This document shows, piece after piece, positions 56,826-64,000 of a DNA stretch of 64,000 nucleotides; within the stretch, counting starts at the first letter, position 1; every line of letters begins with the position of its first letter. Position numbers and translations under genes: made by a program. The stretch is from positions 1-64,000 of the forward strand of contig NZ_JAMWYX010000006.1 of assembly GCF_024305245.1 (NCBI RefSeq), written 5' to 3'. The DNA comes from Erythrobacter sp. GTDB taxonomy: Bacteria > Pseudomonadota > Alphaproteobacteria > Sphingomonadales > Sphingomonadaceae. Under the pieces are notes generated by a model, which did not search any database, had not been told where the DNA came from, and was given only the letters and a program-made list of their open reading frames with translations.

Positions 56826-58271
56826 ATGATGCCCCAACTCAAATCAACCTATCCGCTGTACCTCAACAACAAGGCGGCGCAGCCCAACACCGATCTTGAG
56901 GTGACCGACAAATACACCGGCGAGGTCGCGTTTCGCACCGCGCTGGCGACGCCCGATGTGATCGAGGAGGCGATTGCAGGCGCGGTGCGCGCGGCGGAGC
57001 CGATGGCGAAGCTGGCGTCCTACGAGAAGCAGGACGTGCTGATGCACTGCGTCGCGCGGTTCCGGGAACGGTTCGACGAACTCGCCTACGCGCTGTGCGT
57101 CGAGGCGGGCAAGCCGATCAAGGATGCGGAAGGGGAGGTCACGCGCCTGATCGACACCTTCCGCATCGCGGCCGAGGAATCGGTGAGGAACTACGGCGAG
57201 GTGCAACCGCTCGATATCTCGGCGCGGGCCAAAGGTTACATGGGGATGTGGAAGCGGGTGCCGATCGGGCCGTGCAGCTTCATCTCGCCGTTCAACTTTC
57301 CGCTGAACCTGGCCGCGCACAAGATCGCGCCTGCGATTGCAATGGGCTGCCCGTTCGTGATGAAACCCGCCAGCAAGACACCGCTTGGCGCGATCATCAT
57401 GGGCGAGGTGCTGGCGGAGTGCGATGTGCTGCCCGAGGGCGCATTCAGCATCCTGCCCGCCAGCCGCGACGGCGCGGACCTGTTCACCGAGGACGAGCGG
57501 CTGAAGCTGCTCAGCTTCACCGGATCGCCCGGTGTGGGCTGGGATCTGAAGGCCAAGGCGGGCAAGAAGAAGGTCGTGCTCGAACTCGGCGGCAATGCGG
57601 CGGTGATCGTGGACCACGATGCCGATCTCGACGATGCGCTGGAACGCGTGATCTTCGGCGCGTTCTACCAGTCGGGCCAGTCCTGCATCGGGGTGCAGCG
57701 CATCCTGATCCACGATGATGTGTATGACGCGTTCAAAGCGATGCTGGTGAAGAAGGCGAAGACGCTGGTGGCGGGCGATCCCAAAGACCGCGACACCTTC
57801 ATCGGCCCGATGATCTCCGACAGCGAGGCGAAGCGACTGAAGGGCTGGATCGACGAGGCGGTGGAGGCAGGCGCGAGCCTGCTGTGCGGCGGCGGGTTGT
57901 CGCGCGGCAATATGCTGGAGGCTACGTTGCTGGAAAACGTGCCCGAGGATGCCAAGGCGAAAAACGAGGAAGCCTTCGGCCCACTCGCGATCCTGCAACG
58001 CTTCACCGATTTCGATGCGGCGCTCGACGAGGTCAACAACTCCAAATTCGGTCTACAGGCAGGCATCTTCACCCGCGACCTGTTCAAGATGTTCGACGCG
58101 TGGGACCGGCTCGACGTGGGCGGGATCGTCATCAACGACGTGCCGAGCTACCGGGTGGACAACATGCCCTATGGCGGTGTGAAGGATTCAGGCCTCGGCC
58201 GCGAAGGCATCCGCTTCGCGATGGAGGACATGAGCGAGATCAGGAACCTGGTGGTGCGGCGGAATCAGTAG
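56826..58271 (+). CDS. NAD(P)-dependent aldehyde dehydrogenase
   Basis: This 481-residue enzyme of the ALDH superfamily has SPFNFPLNLAAHKIAPAIAMG (cofactor-binding), SFTGSPGVGWDLKAKAG, LELGGNAAVIV (general base Glu), the catalytic Cys287 in YQSGQSCIGVQR, and MPYGGVKDSGLGREG near the C terminus. The aldehyde substrate is unknown. It is 108 bp downstream of the ThDP gene, with repeat B4 between; the pair may form a pathway. The start is one of two tandem ATGs with GGAGGTC upstream. Confidence 0.92.
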   Translation: MMPQLKSTYPLYLNNKAAQPNTDLEVTDKYTGEVAFRTALATPDVIEEAIAGAVRAAEPMAKLASYEKQDVLMHCVARFRERFDELAYALCVEAGKPIKDAEGEVTRLIDTFRIAAEESVRNYGEVQPLDISARAKGYMGMWKRVPIGPCSFISPFNFPLNLAAHKIAPAIAMGCPFVMKPASKTPLGAIIMGEVLAECDVLPEGAFSILPASRDGADLFTEDERLKLLSFTGSPGVGWDLKAKAGKKKVVLELGGNAAVIVDHDADLDDALERVIFGAFYQSGQSCIGVQRILIHDDVYDAFKAMLVKKAKTLVAGDPKDRDTFIGPMISDSEAKRLKGWIDEAVEAGASLLCGGGLSRGNMLEATLLENVPEDAKAKNEEAFGPLAILQRFTDFDAALDEVNNSKFGLQAGIFTRDLFKMFDAWDRLDVGGIVINDVPSYRVDNMPYGGVKDSGLGREGIRFAMEDMSEIRNLVVRRNQ

Positions 58272-58274
58272 TTT

Positions 58275-58303
58275 CGCCTCCCCGGGTGAGGCCCGGGAAG
58301 GCG
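58275..58303. terminator. Candidate bidirectional terminator hairpin
   Basis: CGCCT-C-CCCGGG-TGAGG-CCCGGG-A-AGGCG forms a strong symmetric hairpin between the convergent ALDH and 58313 genes. There is no U-run, so the terminator assignment is tentative; it may be another palindromic repeat. Confidence 0.45.
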
Positions 58304-58312
58304 GGTGTGTCA

Positions 58313-58750
58313 TCACACCTCCTCCAGCAACAGCAGCACCGCCGTCACCTGCAACCGCTCCATCGCGCCGAAGCGGTGGTCGACTGCCGTAACGGTCGCA
58401 TCGGCGACCAGCTGGCCGGGGATCGTGAATTCATGATCGGGCAGGCGCTCGATTAGCTCCTCACCGCCGACCACGGCTTCCGGCCCGCAGAATTCGAGCA
58501 CCACTTCGTGGCGCGTGCCCGAAAAGGTGATCGAGGCCCAGGCCTTCTCCTCATGCGCGAGCACCGTTCCGCTGCCGCCGGTCAGTTGCATCACCGCGGT
58601 GCGCACGCGGTCGGCGGTGGTGCGGCGCGGGCGGAAACCGGCGCGCAAGGATTGGCGGGCCGCCGACTTCAGTTCGAGGTCGCCGCAATCGGCGTCCAGA
58701 GCGGCAAAGGCGTGGGCGAAGGGATCGCGGTGCGATTCGGTCAGCATCAT
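58313..58750 (-). CDS. Unrecognised protein, downstream gene of the S24-divergent pair
   Basis: This 145-residue cytoplasmic protein has no signal peptide. It contains FRPRRTTADRVRTAVMQLTG and a beta-rich second half (SITFSGTRHEVVLEFCGPEAV, HEFTIPGQLVADATVTAVDHR). No domain is recognised. Its ATG overlaps the stop of the upstream 67-residue gene by ATGA, so the two form an operon divergent from the S24 repressor, whose operators lie in the shared promoter region. Confidence 0.75.
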   Translation of the reverse strand: MMLTESHRDPFAHAFAALDADCGDLELKSAARQSLRAGFRPRRTTADRVRTAVMQLTGGSGTVLAHEEKAWASITFSGTRHEVVLEFCGPEAVVGGEELIERLPDHEFTIPGQLVADATVTAVDHRFGAMERLQVTAVLLLLEEV

Positions 58751-58950
58751 GCGGCCTCCTTCATTCCGGCTGCTGCGCGGTCGGCATAGCCCTGCATCCA
58801 GGCGCGGGTGCGCAGTTCGGTATCCGGACGGGGGATGCGCCCCATCCGCAGATCGAGCACGAAGCGCGGATCATGGGCAGCAAGCCGCCCGAATTTGGTA
58901 GCGGGCATGGAATGCTCCCGCAGGAAGATTTCGATTTTCCGAAGCAGCAT
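58747..58950 (-). CDS. Small conserved protein divergent from the S24 repressor
   Basis: This 67-residue protein starts MLLRKIEIFLREHSMPATKFGRLAAHDPRFVLDLRMGRIPRPDTE. The FLREHSMPATKFGRLAAHDPRFV segment has the spacing of a helix-turn-helix (RLRE...TKFGRLA...P), reminiscent of Cro-like regulators, but this is only a resemblance. First gene of a two-gene operon divergent from the S24 protein; plausible target of that repressor. Confidence 0.65.
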   Translation of the reverse strand: MLLRKIEIFLREHSMPATKFGRLAAHDPRFVLDLRMGRIPRPDTELRTRAWMQGYADRAAAGMKEAA

Positions 58951-59032
58951 GGTTTTGCGTCCCTGTCGGTTGCTTGGCGGTTGGCGATCACCGGGCGAAT
59001 CGCTCGATGTTCCGTAAATGTTCCAGTTGATT

Positions 59033-59066
59033 TCCTACTTGTCTAGGAAAAATCCTAGGTGTAGGA
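59033..59066. promoter_or_regulatory. Operator array between the S24 repressor and its divergent operon
   Basis: Alternating half-sites TCCTA (59033-59037), TAGGA (59044-59048), TCCTA (59053-59057) and TAGGA (59062-59066). They form two inverted pairs, TCCTA-N6-TAGGA and TCCTA-N4-TAGGA, and the central CTAGGA-N4-TCCTAG palindrome. The last half-site ends 7 bp before the repressor ATG. This suggests repressor autoregulation and control of the divergent genes (inference). Confidence 0.7.
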
Positions 59067-59073
59067 TATTTCC

Positions 59074-59754
59074 ATGGTTACCGACCCGCAAAACCTCCGT
59101 CACAGCCCTGATGGCTCTCGCGCCCGGCTGCTCGCCTTGTCGCAGGAGCGCGGGGTGAGCCTTGCCGCCCTGTCCGAGCTGCTGGGGCGCAATCCGTCCT
59201 ATCTGCAGCAATTCATACGCAAAGGTAGTCCGCGCAAGCTGGAGGAACAGGACCGCGCGACGCTCGCCCGCTTCCTTGGCGTGGGGGAGGAGGAATTGCG
59301 CGAGGCGAAGGATATATCCTACGCAGAAACCCCTAGAAAGCGCGAATCGGGTGCATGGGTGGATGTGCCGCGGCTCGATCTCGGCGCGTCGGCGGGGCCG
59401 GGCGCGATTGCGGGCGGGGAGGATGCGTTCGACACCTTGCGCTTCTCGCGCCGCTGGCTCGCCGAACAGGGACTGGAAAGCGCGCAGCTCTCCGCAATCC
59501 GGGTCGAGGGGGATTCGATGGAGCCGTTGCTTAATGACGGCGACGAAATCCTCGTCGACCGTTCACCCCGCCCGTTCCGCGACGGCATCCACGTTGTGCG
59601 CGTGGGCGAAACGCTGATGGTGAAACGCATCGCCAACGCCGCGCCGGGGCGGGTGGCGCTGCTGTCGCAGAACCTCGCCTATCCGCCGGTCGAGGTGGCG
59701 GCGGAGGAGGTGGCGATCATCGGGCGGGTTGTGTGGAAGGGGGGGCGGGTGTGA
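59074..59754 (+). CDS. S24/LexA-like repressor with N-terminal HTH
   Basis: This 226-residue protein has an N-terminal HTH (RLLALSQERGVSLAALSELLGRNPSYLQQFIRKG) and a C-terminal S24 domain with the Ser/Lys dyad: Ser148 in RVEGDSMEPLL and Lys184 in ETLMVKRI. An Ala113-Gly114 pair lies 34 residues before Ser148, matching the spacing of LexA cleavage site and nucleophile. It resembles phage CI-type and host S24 repressors, not LexA itself. ATG 59074 has no Shine-Dalgarno; only 7 bp separate it from the operator array, so the transcript may be leaderless. It overlaps the next gene by GTGA. Confidence 0.9.
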   Translation: MVTDPQNLRHSPDGSRARLLALSQERGVSLAALSELLGRNPSYLQQFIRKGSPRKLEEQDRATLARFLGVGEEELREAKDISYAETPRKRESGAWVDVPRLDLGASAGPGAIAGGEDAFDTLRFSRRWLAEQGLESAQLSAIRVEGDSMEPLLNDGDEILVDRSPRPFRDGIHVVRVGETLMVKRIANAAPGRVALLSQNLAYPPVEVAAEEVAIIGRVVWKGGRV

Positions 59755-60170
59755 GCGACGCAATGCGGCAATATCCCATAGCAATCGATCCCAACAAGGT
59801 TGGTCACTACCCTGCTCTGACCAAGGCAGGCGGCGGCCTCGTTTGGGACGAGGTGCTGGAATATCGGGTATGGTGCCATCCGCCTGAGGGTGGCGACGAT
59901 TATTACTTTGCTTTCGCCACTTATGAAGAGGCGCTCGAATGCTCGGCCCATGAGGCTGGGGCAGAGGCGCCTTTGGCATTGGTGCTCCAAAGGGAGTGGC
60001 TCGATGAACCTGAAGCGGGTCGATATAAGCACATGACAGGAGAGAGGCTCGCCGAGTGGCAGGTGGCGTGGCTCAATCGGCCACGCCGGACCGATCTTAC
60101 CATTCCCGACTTCCTGAGTCCCGACGCCCCATCGAACAGGTTGGCAATCCTGCGGGGTCAGGCAGGTTGA
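59751..60170 (+). CDS. Conserved protein of unknown function coupled to the S24 repressor
   Basis: This 139-residue protein, starting GTG 59751 and overlapping the repressor stop, reads RQYPIAIDPNKVGHYPALTKAGGGLVWDEVLEYRVWCHP, then DDYYFAFATYEEALECSAHEAG and TIPDFLSPDAPSNRLAILRG. Homologues, to my memory, are often labelled GCN5-like acetyltransferases, but I see no acetyl-CoA P-loop, so that name is doubtful. ATG 59763 is the other possible start. Function unknown. Confidence 0.75.
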   Translation: MSDAMRQYPIAIDPNKVGHYPALTKAGGGLVWDEVLEYRVWCHPPEGGDDYYFAFATYEEALECSAHEAGAEAPLALVLQREWLDEPEAGRYKHMTGERLAEWQVAWLNRPRRTDLTIPDFLSPDAPSNRLAILRGQAG

Positions 60171-60210
60171 CCGGGTTGCAATCGGATCGCCTTCTGTCCA
60201 ACAACGCCCC

Positions 60211-60882
60211 ATGACCGACACCCCCAAACCTCTCCCCCCCATGCGCGCCGCGATCATTCCGGTGACGCCGCTCCAGCAGAACTGCTCGTTGATCTGGTGC
60301 ACCAAGACCATGAAAGGCGCGCTGGTCGATCCCGGCGGGGATCTTGACAAGCTGAAAGAGGGCGTTGCCAAGGCGGGCGTTACGCTGGAAAAGATCCTCG
60401 TCACCCACGGGCATCTCGACCATTGCGGGCAGGCGGGGATGCTGGCCGAGGAACTGGGGCTGGAAATCGAAGGTCCGCACGAGGACGACCGCTTCTGGAT
60501 CGAGCAGCTCGACGATGACGGCCCGCGTTGGGGGATGGTCGCCAAAAGCTTCGAGCCGAACCGCTGGCTCAAGCACGGCGACACGGTGACGGTGGGTGAG
60601 TTGACATTGGACGTGATCCATTGCCCCGGCCACACCCCCGGCCACGTGGTGTTCTTCCACGCGCCGAGCCGCTTCGCGATTGTCGGCGATGTCTTGTTCC
60701 AGGGCAGCATCGGCCGCACGGACTTCCCGCGCGGCAATCATCAGGATCTGATCGACAGCATCACCCAGCGGCTCTGGCCGCTCGGCGAGGACGTGATGTT
60801 CATCCCCGGCCACGGCCCCACCAGCACCTTCGGCCGCGAGCGCAAGACGAATGCGTTTGTGAGCGATTACGCGCTTTCTTGA
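60211..60882 (+). CDS. Metallo-beta-lactamase fold hydrolase (glyoxalase II-like)
   Basis: This 223-residue enzyme has the Zn motif VTHGHLDHCGQAG (His-x-His-x-Asp-His) near residue 66, CPGHTPGHVVFF, the bridging Asp in VGDVLFQGSIGRTDFPRG and C-terminal FIPGHGPTS. The arrangement matches the GloB/YcbL group. Substrate could be S-lactoylglutathione or another thioester. Starts at 60211 (ATG). Followed at once by repeat A copy 3. Confidence 0.92.
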   Translation: MTDTPKPLPPMRAAIIPVTPLQQNCSLIWCTKTMKGALVDPGGDLDKLKEGVAKAGVTLEKILVTHGHLDHCGQAGMLAEELGLEIEGPHEDDRFWIEQLDDDGPRWGMVAKSFEPNRWLKHGDTVTVGELTLDVIHCPGHTPGHVVFFHAPSRFAIVGDVLFQGSIGRTDFPRGNHQDLIDSITQRLWPLGEDVMFIPGHGPTSTFGRERKTNAFVSDYALS

Positions 60883-60886
60883 TTTC

Positions 60887-60970
60887 GCACGCCCTCCGGC
60901 GTGCGGTATCCTCGCTCACACGGCCTGAAAGCCGCGTTGCTGCGGGCGCGCAGTCGCGCTTGCGGCCCGT
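60887..60970. repeat. Dispersed intergenic repeat, family A copy 3
   Basis: Reads CGCACGCCCTCCGGCGTGCG, then TATCCTCGCTCACACGGCCTG, GCTGCGGGCGCGCAGTCGCG, TTGCGG. Same orientation and order as 2034-2114. It starts within 5 bp of the MBL-fold gene stop, facing the convergent MAPEG gene. Confidence 0.8.
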
Positions 60971-61006
60971 CCGTTGGCGGGCCGTTTGGCGCTAACAAGC
61001 TGATGC

Positions 61007-61402
61007 TTACATCACCCCCATAACAATCAGCACCGCCACCACGGCGAGGCCCAACTGCACCAGCATGGTCGTGATGATTCCGACCACGCGGCCCCAGCCC
61101 CAATTACCGCCGTCCATGCCAAAGCCGTGCAGCACCCGGCCAATGAAATAGGAAGCGGCCACCAAGCTGAGCCACCAGCTGCCGCGTCCCGCCAGTTCGA
61201 TGGCGGCGATCAGCACCAGCACAAAGGCGGTGTTTTCGACAAAATTCAACTGCGCCCGCATCCGGCGTTGCAACGGCTCGCTGCCCCCGTCACCCACGCT
61301 GACGCCAAGCGCCCGCCGCACCGCACCCACGCGCAGCATCAGCCAGATATTGAGTATCGCCGCCGCCGCAGCAGCGGCCAGCGTTACAGGAAGTACGGTC
61401 AT
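61007..61402 (-). CDS. MAPEG family integral membrane protein
   Basis: This 131-residue protein has four TM segments (VTLAAAAAAAILNIWLML, FVENTAFVLVLIAAIELA, WWLSLVAASYFIGRVLHGFGM, VVGIITTMLVQLGLAVVAVLIV). The loop RAQLNFVENTAFVL and RVLHGFGM match the MAPEG (membrane-associated eicosanoid/glutathione) family. Glutathione-linked activity is possible but unproven. Divergent from rpmF across 240 bp. Confidence 0.9.
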   Translation of the reverse strand: MTVLPVTLAAAAAAAILNIWLMLRVGAVRRALGVSVGDGGSEPLQRRMRAQLNFVENTAFVLVLIAAIELAGRGSWWLSLVAASYFIGRVLHGFGMDGGNWGWGRVVGIITTMLVQLGLAVVAVLIVMGVM

Positions 61403-61454
61403 TGAAGGATCCCCTCGTTAATTCTCGGGCGGTGCTAGGGCCGCAGCAGGCCGC

Positions 61455-61482
61455 TTGCAACGCGCGAATTTTGCGCTATAGC
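61455..61482 (+). promoter_or_regulatory. Candidate rpmF promoter
   Basis: TTGCAA (61455-61460), 16-bp spacer, TATAGC (61477-61482), about 160 bp before rpmF. Pattern match only. Confidence 0.35.
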
Positions 61483-61583
61483 GCGCGGCTTCCCGCCATT
61501 GCTGGCCAAGGAATGCATGCAAGGGCTGCGGCTTGTGCGTGACGCTTCCTTGCCGTAAGGGCGGCCTTTGAGAATCACGCCGT

Positions 61584-61606
61584 CGCCACCCGCAGGGCCG
61601 GTGGCG
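61584..61606 (+). promoter_or_regulatory. Hairpin in the rpmF leader
   Basis: CGCCACC-CGCAGGGCC-GGTGGCG forms a 7-bp perfect stem with a 9-nt loop, 36 nt upstream of the rpmF ATG. Could be a leader element of ribosomal protein control; no known motif recognised. Confidence 0.4.
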
Positions 61607-61642
61607 CAGGCAAACGCAAATATTCGAGGAATTGGTGCCACC

Positions 61643-61819
61643 ATGGCTGTCCCCAAGAGAAAAGTATCCCCCAGCCGTCGCGGTATGCGTCGTTCGCACG
61701 ATGCGCTGAAGGTCGAAGCCTTCGGCGAATGCGGCAACTGCGGTGAGCTGAAGCGTCCGCACAACATCTGCGGCCATTGCGGCCACTACAACGGGCGTCA
61801 GGTTGTCGCCGTCGGCTGA
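61643..61819 (+). CDS. rpmF: 50S ribosomal protein L32
   Basis: This 58-residue zinc-type L32 starts [22 protein letters not shown] and has Cys motifs [10 protein letters not shown] and CGHCGHY that bind Zn. The rest of the 61568-61819 frame upstream is untranslated leader. Precedes plsX, as in many bacteria; yceD (DUF177), the usual upstream neighbour, is absent. Confidence 0.98.
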   Translation: MAVPKRKVSPSRRGMRRSHDALKVEAFGECGNCGELKRPHNICGHCGHYNGRQVVAVG

Positions 61820-61857
61820 TCGCCGTTGGCTCAGACAATAGACCGGAGATTAGCACG

Positions 61858-62949
61858 ATGAACTTGCCGCGTATCGCCGTTGACGCGATGGGCGGTGATG
61901 AAGGCGTGCGCGTGATGGTTGAAGGCGCGGCGCTCGCCCGCCGCCAGCACGAGGACTTCAAGTTCCTTCTGGTCGGCGATGAAAAGCGCATCGCCGCCGC
62001 GCTCGACAATCACCCCGGCATGCGCGGGGCTTCCGAAATCCTGCATTGCGAAGGCGTGGTCGGCGGTGATGAACTGCCCAGCCGCGCCATGCGCCGCGCC
62101 AAGACCACCAGCATGGGCCTGACCGTCAATGCGGTGAAGACCGGCGAGGCCGGAGCCGCCGTCAGTGCGGGCAATACCGGCGCGCTGATGGCGATGAGCA
62201 AGATCGCGCTGCGCACTTTGCCGGGGATCGATCGCCCGGCGCTGGCCGCGATCATGCCGACCTTGCAGGCGCATGATGTGGTGATGCTCGATCTGGGCGC
62301 CAATACCGAAGCCGATGCCCGCAATCTGGTGCAGTTCGCCGTGATGGGCGCCGCCTATTCGCGGATCGTCAACGGCTTCGAACGCCCGGTCGTGCGGCTG
62401 CTCAATATCGGTACCGAGGAAATCAAGGGCACCGAGGAACTGCGCGATGCCGCCGCGATGCTCACCGCCGCCTCGGCGCGCGAAGATGGCGGTCTGGCAT
62501 TGATGTTCGACGGGTTTGTCGAAAGCGACAAGATCAACCGGGGCGAAACCCACGTGGTCGTGACCGACGGTTTTTCCGGCAATATCGCGCTGAAGGCGAT
62601 CGAAGGATCGGCGCGCTTCGTCACCGATCTGCTGCGGCAGGCGTTCACGTCGTCGCTGCGGTCGAAGGTCGGCTTTCTCGTATCGCGCCCGGCGACCGAA
62701 CTGCTCAAGCATCACCTCGATCCCAACAACCACAACGGGGCGGTGTTCCTCGGCCTCAACGGCGTGGTGGTGAAAAGCCACGGCAGCGCCAATGCAAAAG
62801 GCGTCGCCAACGCCGTGGCCGTCGCCGCGCGATTGCTCGAAAACAAGCTGACCGAGCGGATCGCACATGATCTGTCGCAACTGGGCGAGGGCGCGCTGGG
62901 CCAGAACGGCCGGATTACCGGGCCGAAGGGCGGCGAGGCCGCGGCATGA
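61858..62949 (+). CDS. plsX: Phosphate acyltransferase PlsX
   Basis: PlsX converts acyl-ACP to acyl-phosphate for PlsY in phospholipid synthesis. The 363-residue protein has [82 protein letters not shown] and [21 protein letters not shown]. Start 61858 follows GGAGA. Its stop overlaps the fabH start by ATGA. Confidence 0.98.
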   Translation: MNLPRIAVDAMGGDEGVRVMVEGAALARRQHEDFKFLLVGDEKRIAAALDNHPGMRGASEILHCEGVVGGDELPSRAMRRAKTTSMGLTVNAVKTGEAGAAVSAGNTGALMAMSKIALRTLPGIDRPALAAIMPTLQAHDVVMLDLGANTEADARNLVQFAVMGAAYSRIVNGFERPVVRLLNIGTEEIKGTEELRDAAAMLTAASAREDGGLALMFDGFVESDKINRGETHVVVTDGFSGNIALKAIEGSARFVTDLLRQAFTSSLRSKVGFLVSRPATELLKHHLDPNNHNGAVFLGLNGVVVKSHGSANAKGVANAVAVAARLLENKLTERIAHDLSQLGEGALGQNGRITGPKGGEAAA

Positions 62950-63920
62950 ACGGTTCGCGATTGCTGGGAACCGGATCGGCGCTTCCCGCCAAGGTGGTGA
63001 CCAATGCCGAACTTGCGGAACGGGTCGACACTACCGACGAATGGATCGTCGAGCGCACCGGCATTCGCCAGCGCTATATTGCGGGCGAGGGCGAGACCAC
63101 CGCGACACTGGCGACCGCTGCGGCGCGCGCGGCATTGGCCGATGCGGGCGTCGATGCGTCGAGCATCGGTCTGATCGTGCTTGCCACCGCCACGCCCGAC
63201 AACACTTTCCCCGCCACCGCAACCAAGGTGCAGGCCGCACTGGGCTGCAATGGCGGGATCGCTTTCGATGTCGCGGCGGTGTGTTCGGGCTTTCTCTATG
63301 CGCTCGCCACCGCCGATTCGCTGCTGCGCACCGGCATGGCCAAACGCGCGTTGGTGATCGGCGCGGAAACGTTCAGCCGTATTCTCGACTGGGAAGATCG
63401 CACCACCTGCGTGCTGTTCGGCGACGGGGCAGGGGCAGTCGTGCTCGAAGCGCCCTCCGGCGGGGACAGCGGCAAGAACGCGCCTGGCATCATCGCAAGC
63501 CGGCTGCATGCGGACGGCGCTTGCCATGATCTGCTCTATGTTGATGGCGGCCCTTCAACCACGCAGACCGTCGGCCATGTGCGGATGAAGGGGCGCGAGG
63601 TGTTCCGCCACGCGGTGGTCAACCTTTCGAGCGTTCTCAGAGAAGTGCTTGATGAAGCAGGCGTTTCCGCTGACGAGATCGACTGGGTGGTGCCGCATCA
63701 GGCCAATGCGCGGATCCTCGATGCGACAGCGAAGAAGCTTGGGCTTGCGCCTGAAAAGGTGATCGTGACAGTCGACGTGCATGCCAATACCTCGGCCGCC
63801 TCGGTGCCGCTGGCGCTTGATGTCGCGCGCAAGGACGGGCGGATCAAACCCGGCGATCTGGTCATGCTGGAGGCCATGGGTGGCGGCTTCACCTGGGGAG
63901 CCAGCCTGATCCGGCTGTAA
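62946..63920 (+). CDS. fabH: 3-oxoacyl-ACP synthase III
   Basis: FabH starts fatty-acid synthesis by condensing acetyl-CoA with malonyl-ACP. The 324-residue protein has the catalytic Cys in [14 protein letters not shown], His in [13 protein letters not shown] and Asn in [14 protein letters not shown], giving the Cys-His-Asn triad. GYGxGA-like [19 protein letters not shown] closes the C terminus. Complete gene; the last 80 bp of the window hold no further coding sequence I can support. Confidence 0.98.
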   Translation: MNGSRLLGTGSALPAKVVTNAELAERVDTTDEWIVERTGIRQRYIAGEGETTATLATAAARAALADAGVDASSIGLIVLATATPDNTFPATATKVQAALGCNGGIAFDVAAVCSGFLYALATADSLLRTGMAKRALVIGAETFSRILDWEDRTTCVLFGDGAGAVVLEAPSGGDSGKNAPGIIASRLHADGACHDLLYVDGGPSTTQTVGHVRMKGREVFRHAVVNLSSVLREVLDEAGVSADEIDWVVPHQANARILDATAKKLGLAPEKVIVTVDVHANTSAASVPLALDVARKDGRIKPGDLVMLEAMGGGFTWGASLIRL

Positions 63921-64000
63921 GGCGAGGCGGTGTCGTGGCGCGAGAAAGCTAACACACTTGCTGAAAACTCAACATTAGCTGCGTCATCACATTGCAAACC

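Overview
The window is a gene-dense, GC-rich stretch of an alphaproteobacterial chromosome, most likely from Sphingomonadales (Erythrobacteraceae type). Support for this: a circularly permuted two-piece tmRNA with tag ANDNEALAIAA; an atpHAGDC operon lacking F0 genes; DUF1153 (SciP-like), DUF2794 and HdaA-type proteins; and intergenic hairpin repeats of the kind common in this order. No insertion sequence, prophage block, rRNA, canonical tRNA or CRISPR array was seen. The family assignment is inference; the class is well supported.

Layout. 1-3.5 kb: TPM-domain and LemA proteins, mscL, the permuted ssrA gene and two unrecognised small proteins. 3.6-9.9 kb: an overlapping operon of M20 hydrolase-astA-astB (arginine succinylation), divergent malate synthase G and a small K+-channel-like protein. 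9.9-15.5 kb: overlapping lptD-surA-pdxA-rsmA. 15.7-19 kb: pepA-DUF2256-holC, a lipoprotein and ndk. 19.1-22.4 kb: purM-purN, with purN fused to an MmcQ/YjbR domain, then a sulfotransferase. 22.4-25.6 kb: a secreted protein, hdaA, cysE and DUF2794. 25.6-32.5 kb: an SDR, gph, glmU plus a small HNH protein, a SOUL protein, a SciP-like protein and a prolyl oligopeptidase.

32.6-38 kb is the F1 ATP synthase operon (atpH-A-G-lipoprotein-D-C). It carries an extra lipoprotein gene and a large palindromic repeat before atpC. 38-47 kb holds a TauD-like dioxygenase, a membrane-linked trypsin-like protease, ada (with a perfect 16-bp parS at its 5' end), GST, a bacterial (6-4) photolyase and priA. 47-54 kb holds DUF4197 and DUF2490 proteins, transaldolase, cobT, a nitroreductase and cysS carrying an in-frame palindromic insertion. 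54-58 kb is a run of 2-hydroxyacid dehydrogenase, ThDP enzyme and aldehyde dehydrogenase. 58.3-60.2 kb is a small regulatory island: an S24/LexA-like repressor, an operator array and two divergent small genes. 60-64 kb ends with a metallo-beta-lactamase-fold protein, MAPEG, and rpmF-plsX-fabH.

Most genes are housekeeping and many overlap by 1-8 bp, implying translational coupling. The unusual content is the parS site, several families of dispersed palindromic repeats (one inside cysS, one inside the atp operon), the S24 repressor module, the ast operon with an M20 enzyme, and the PurN fusion. All calls come from reading the sequence; no database search was run.
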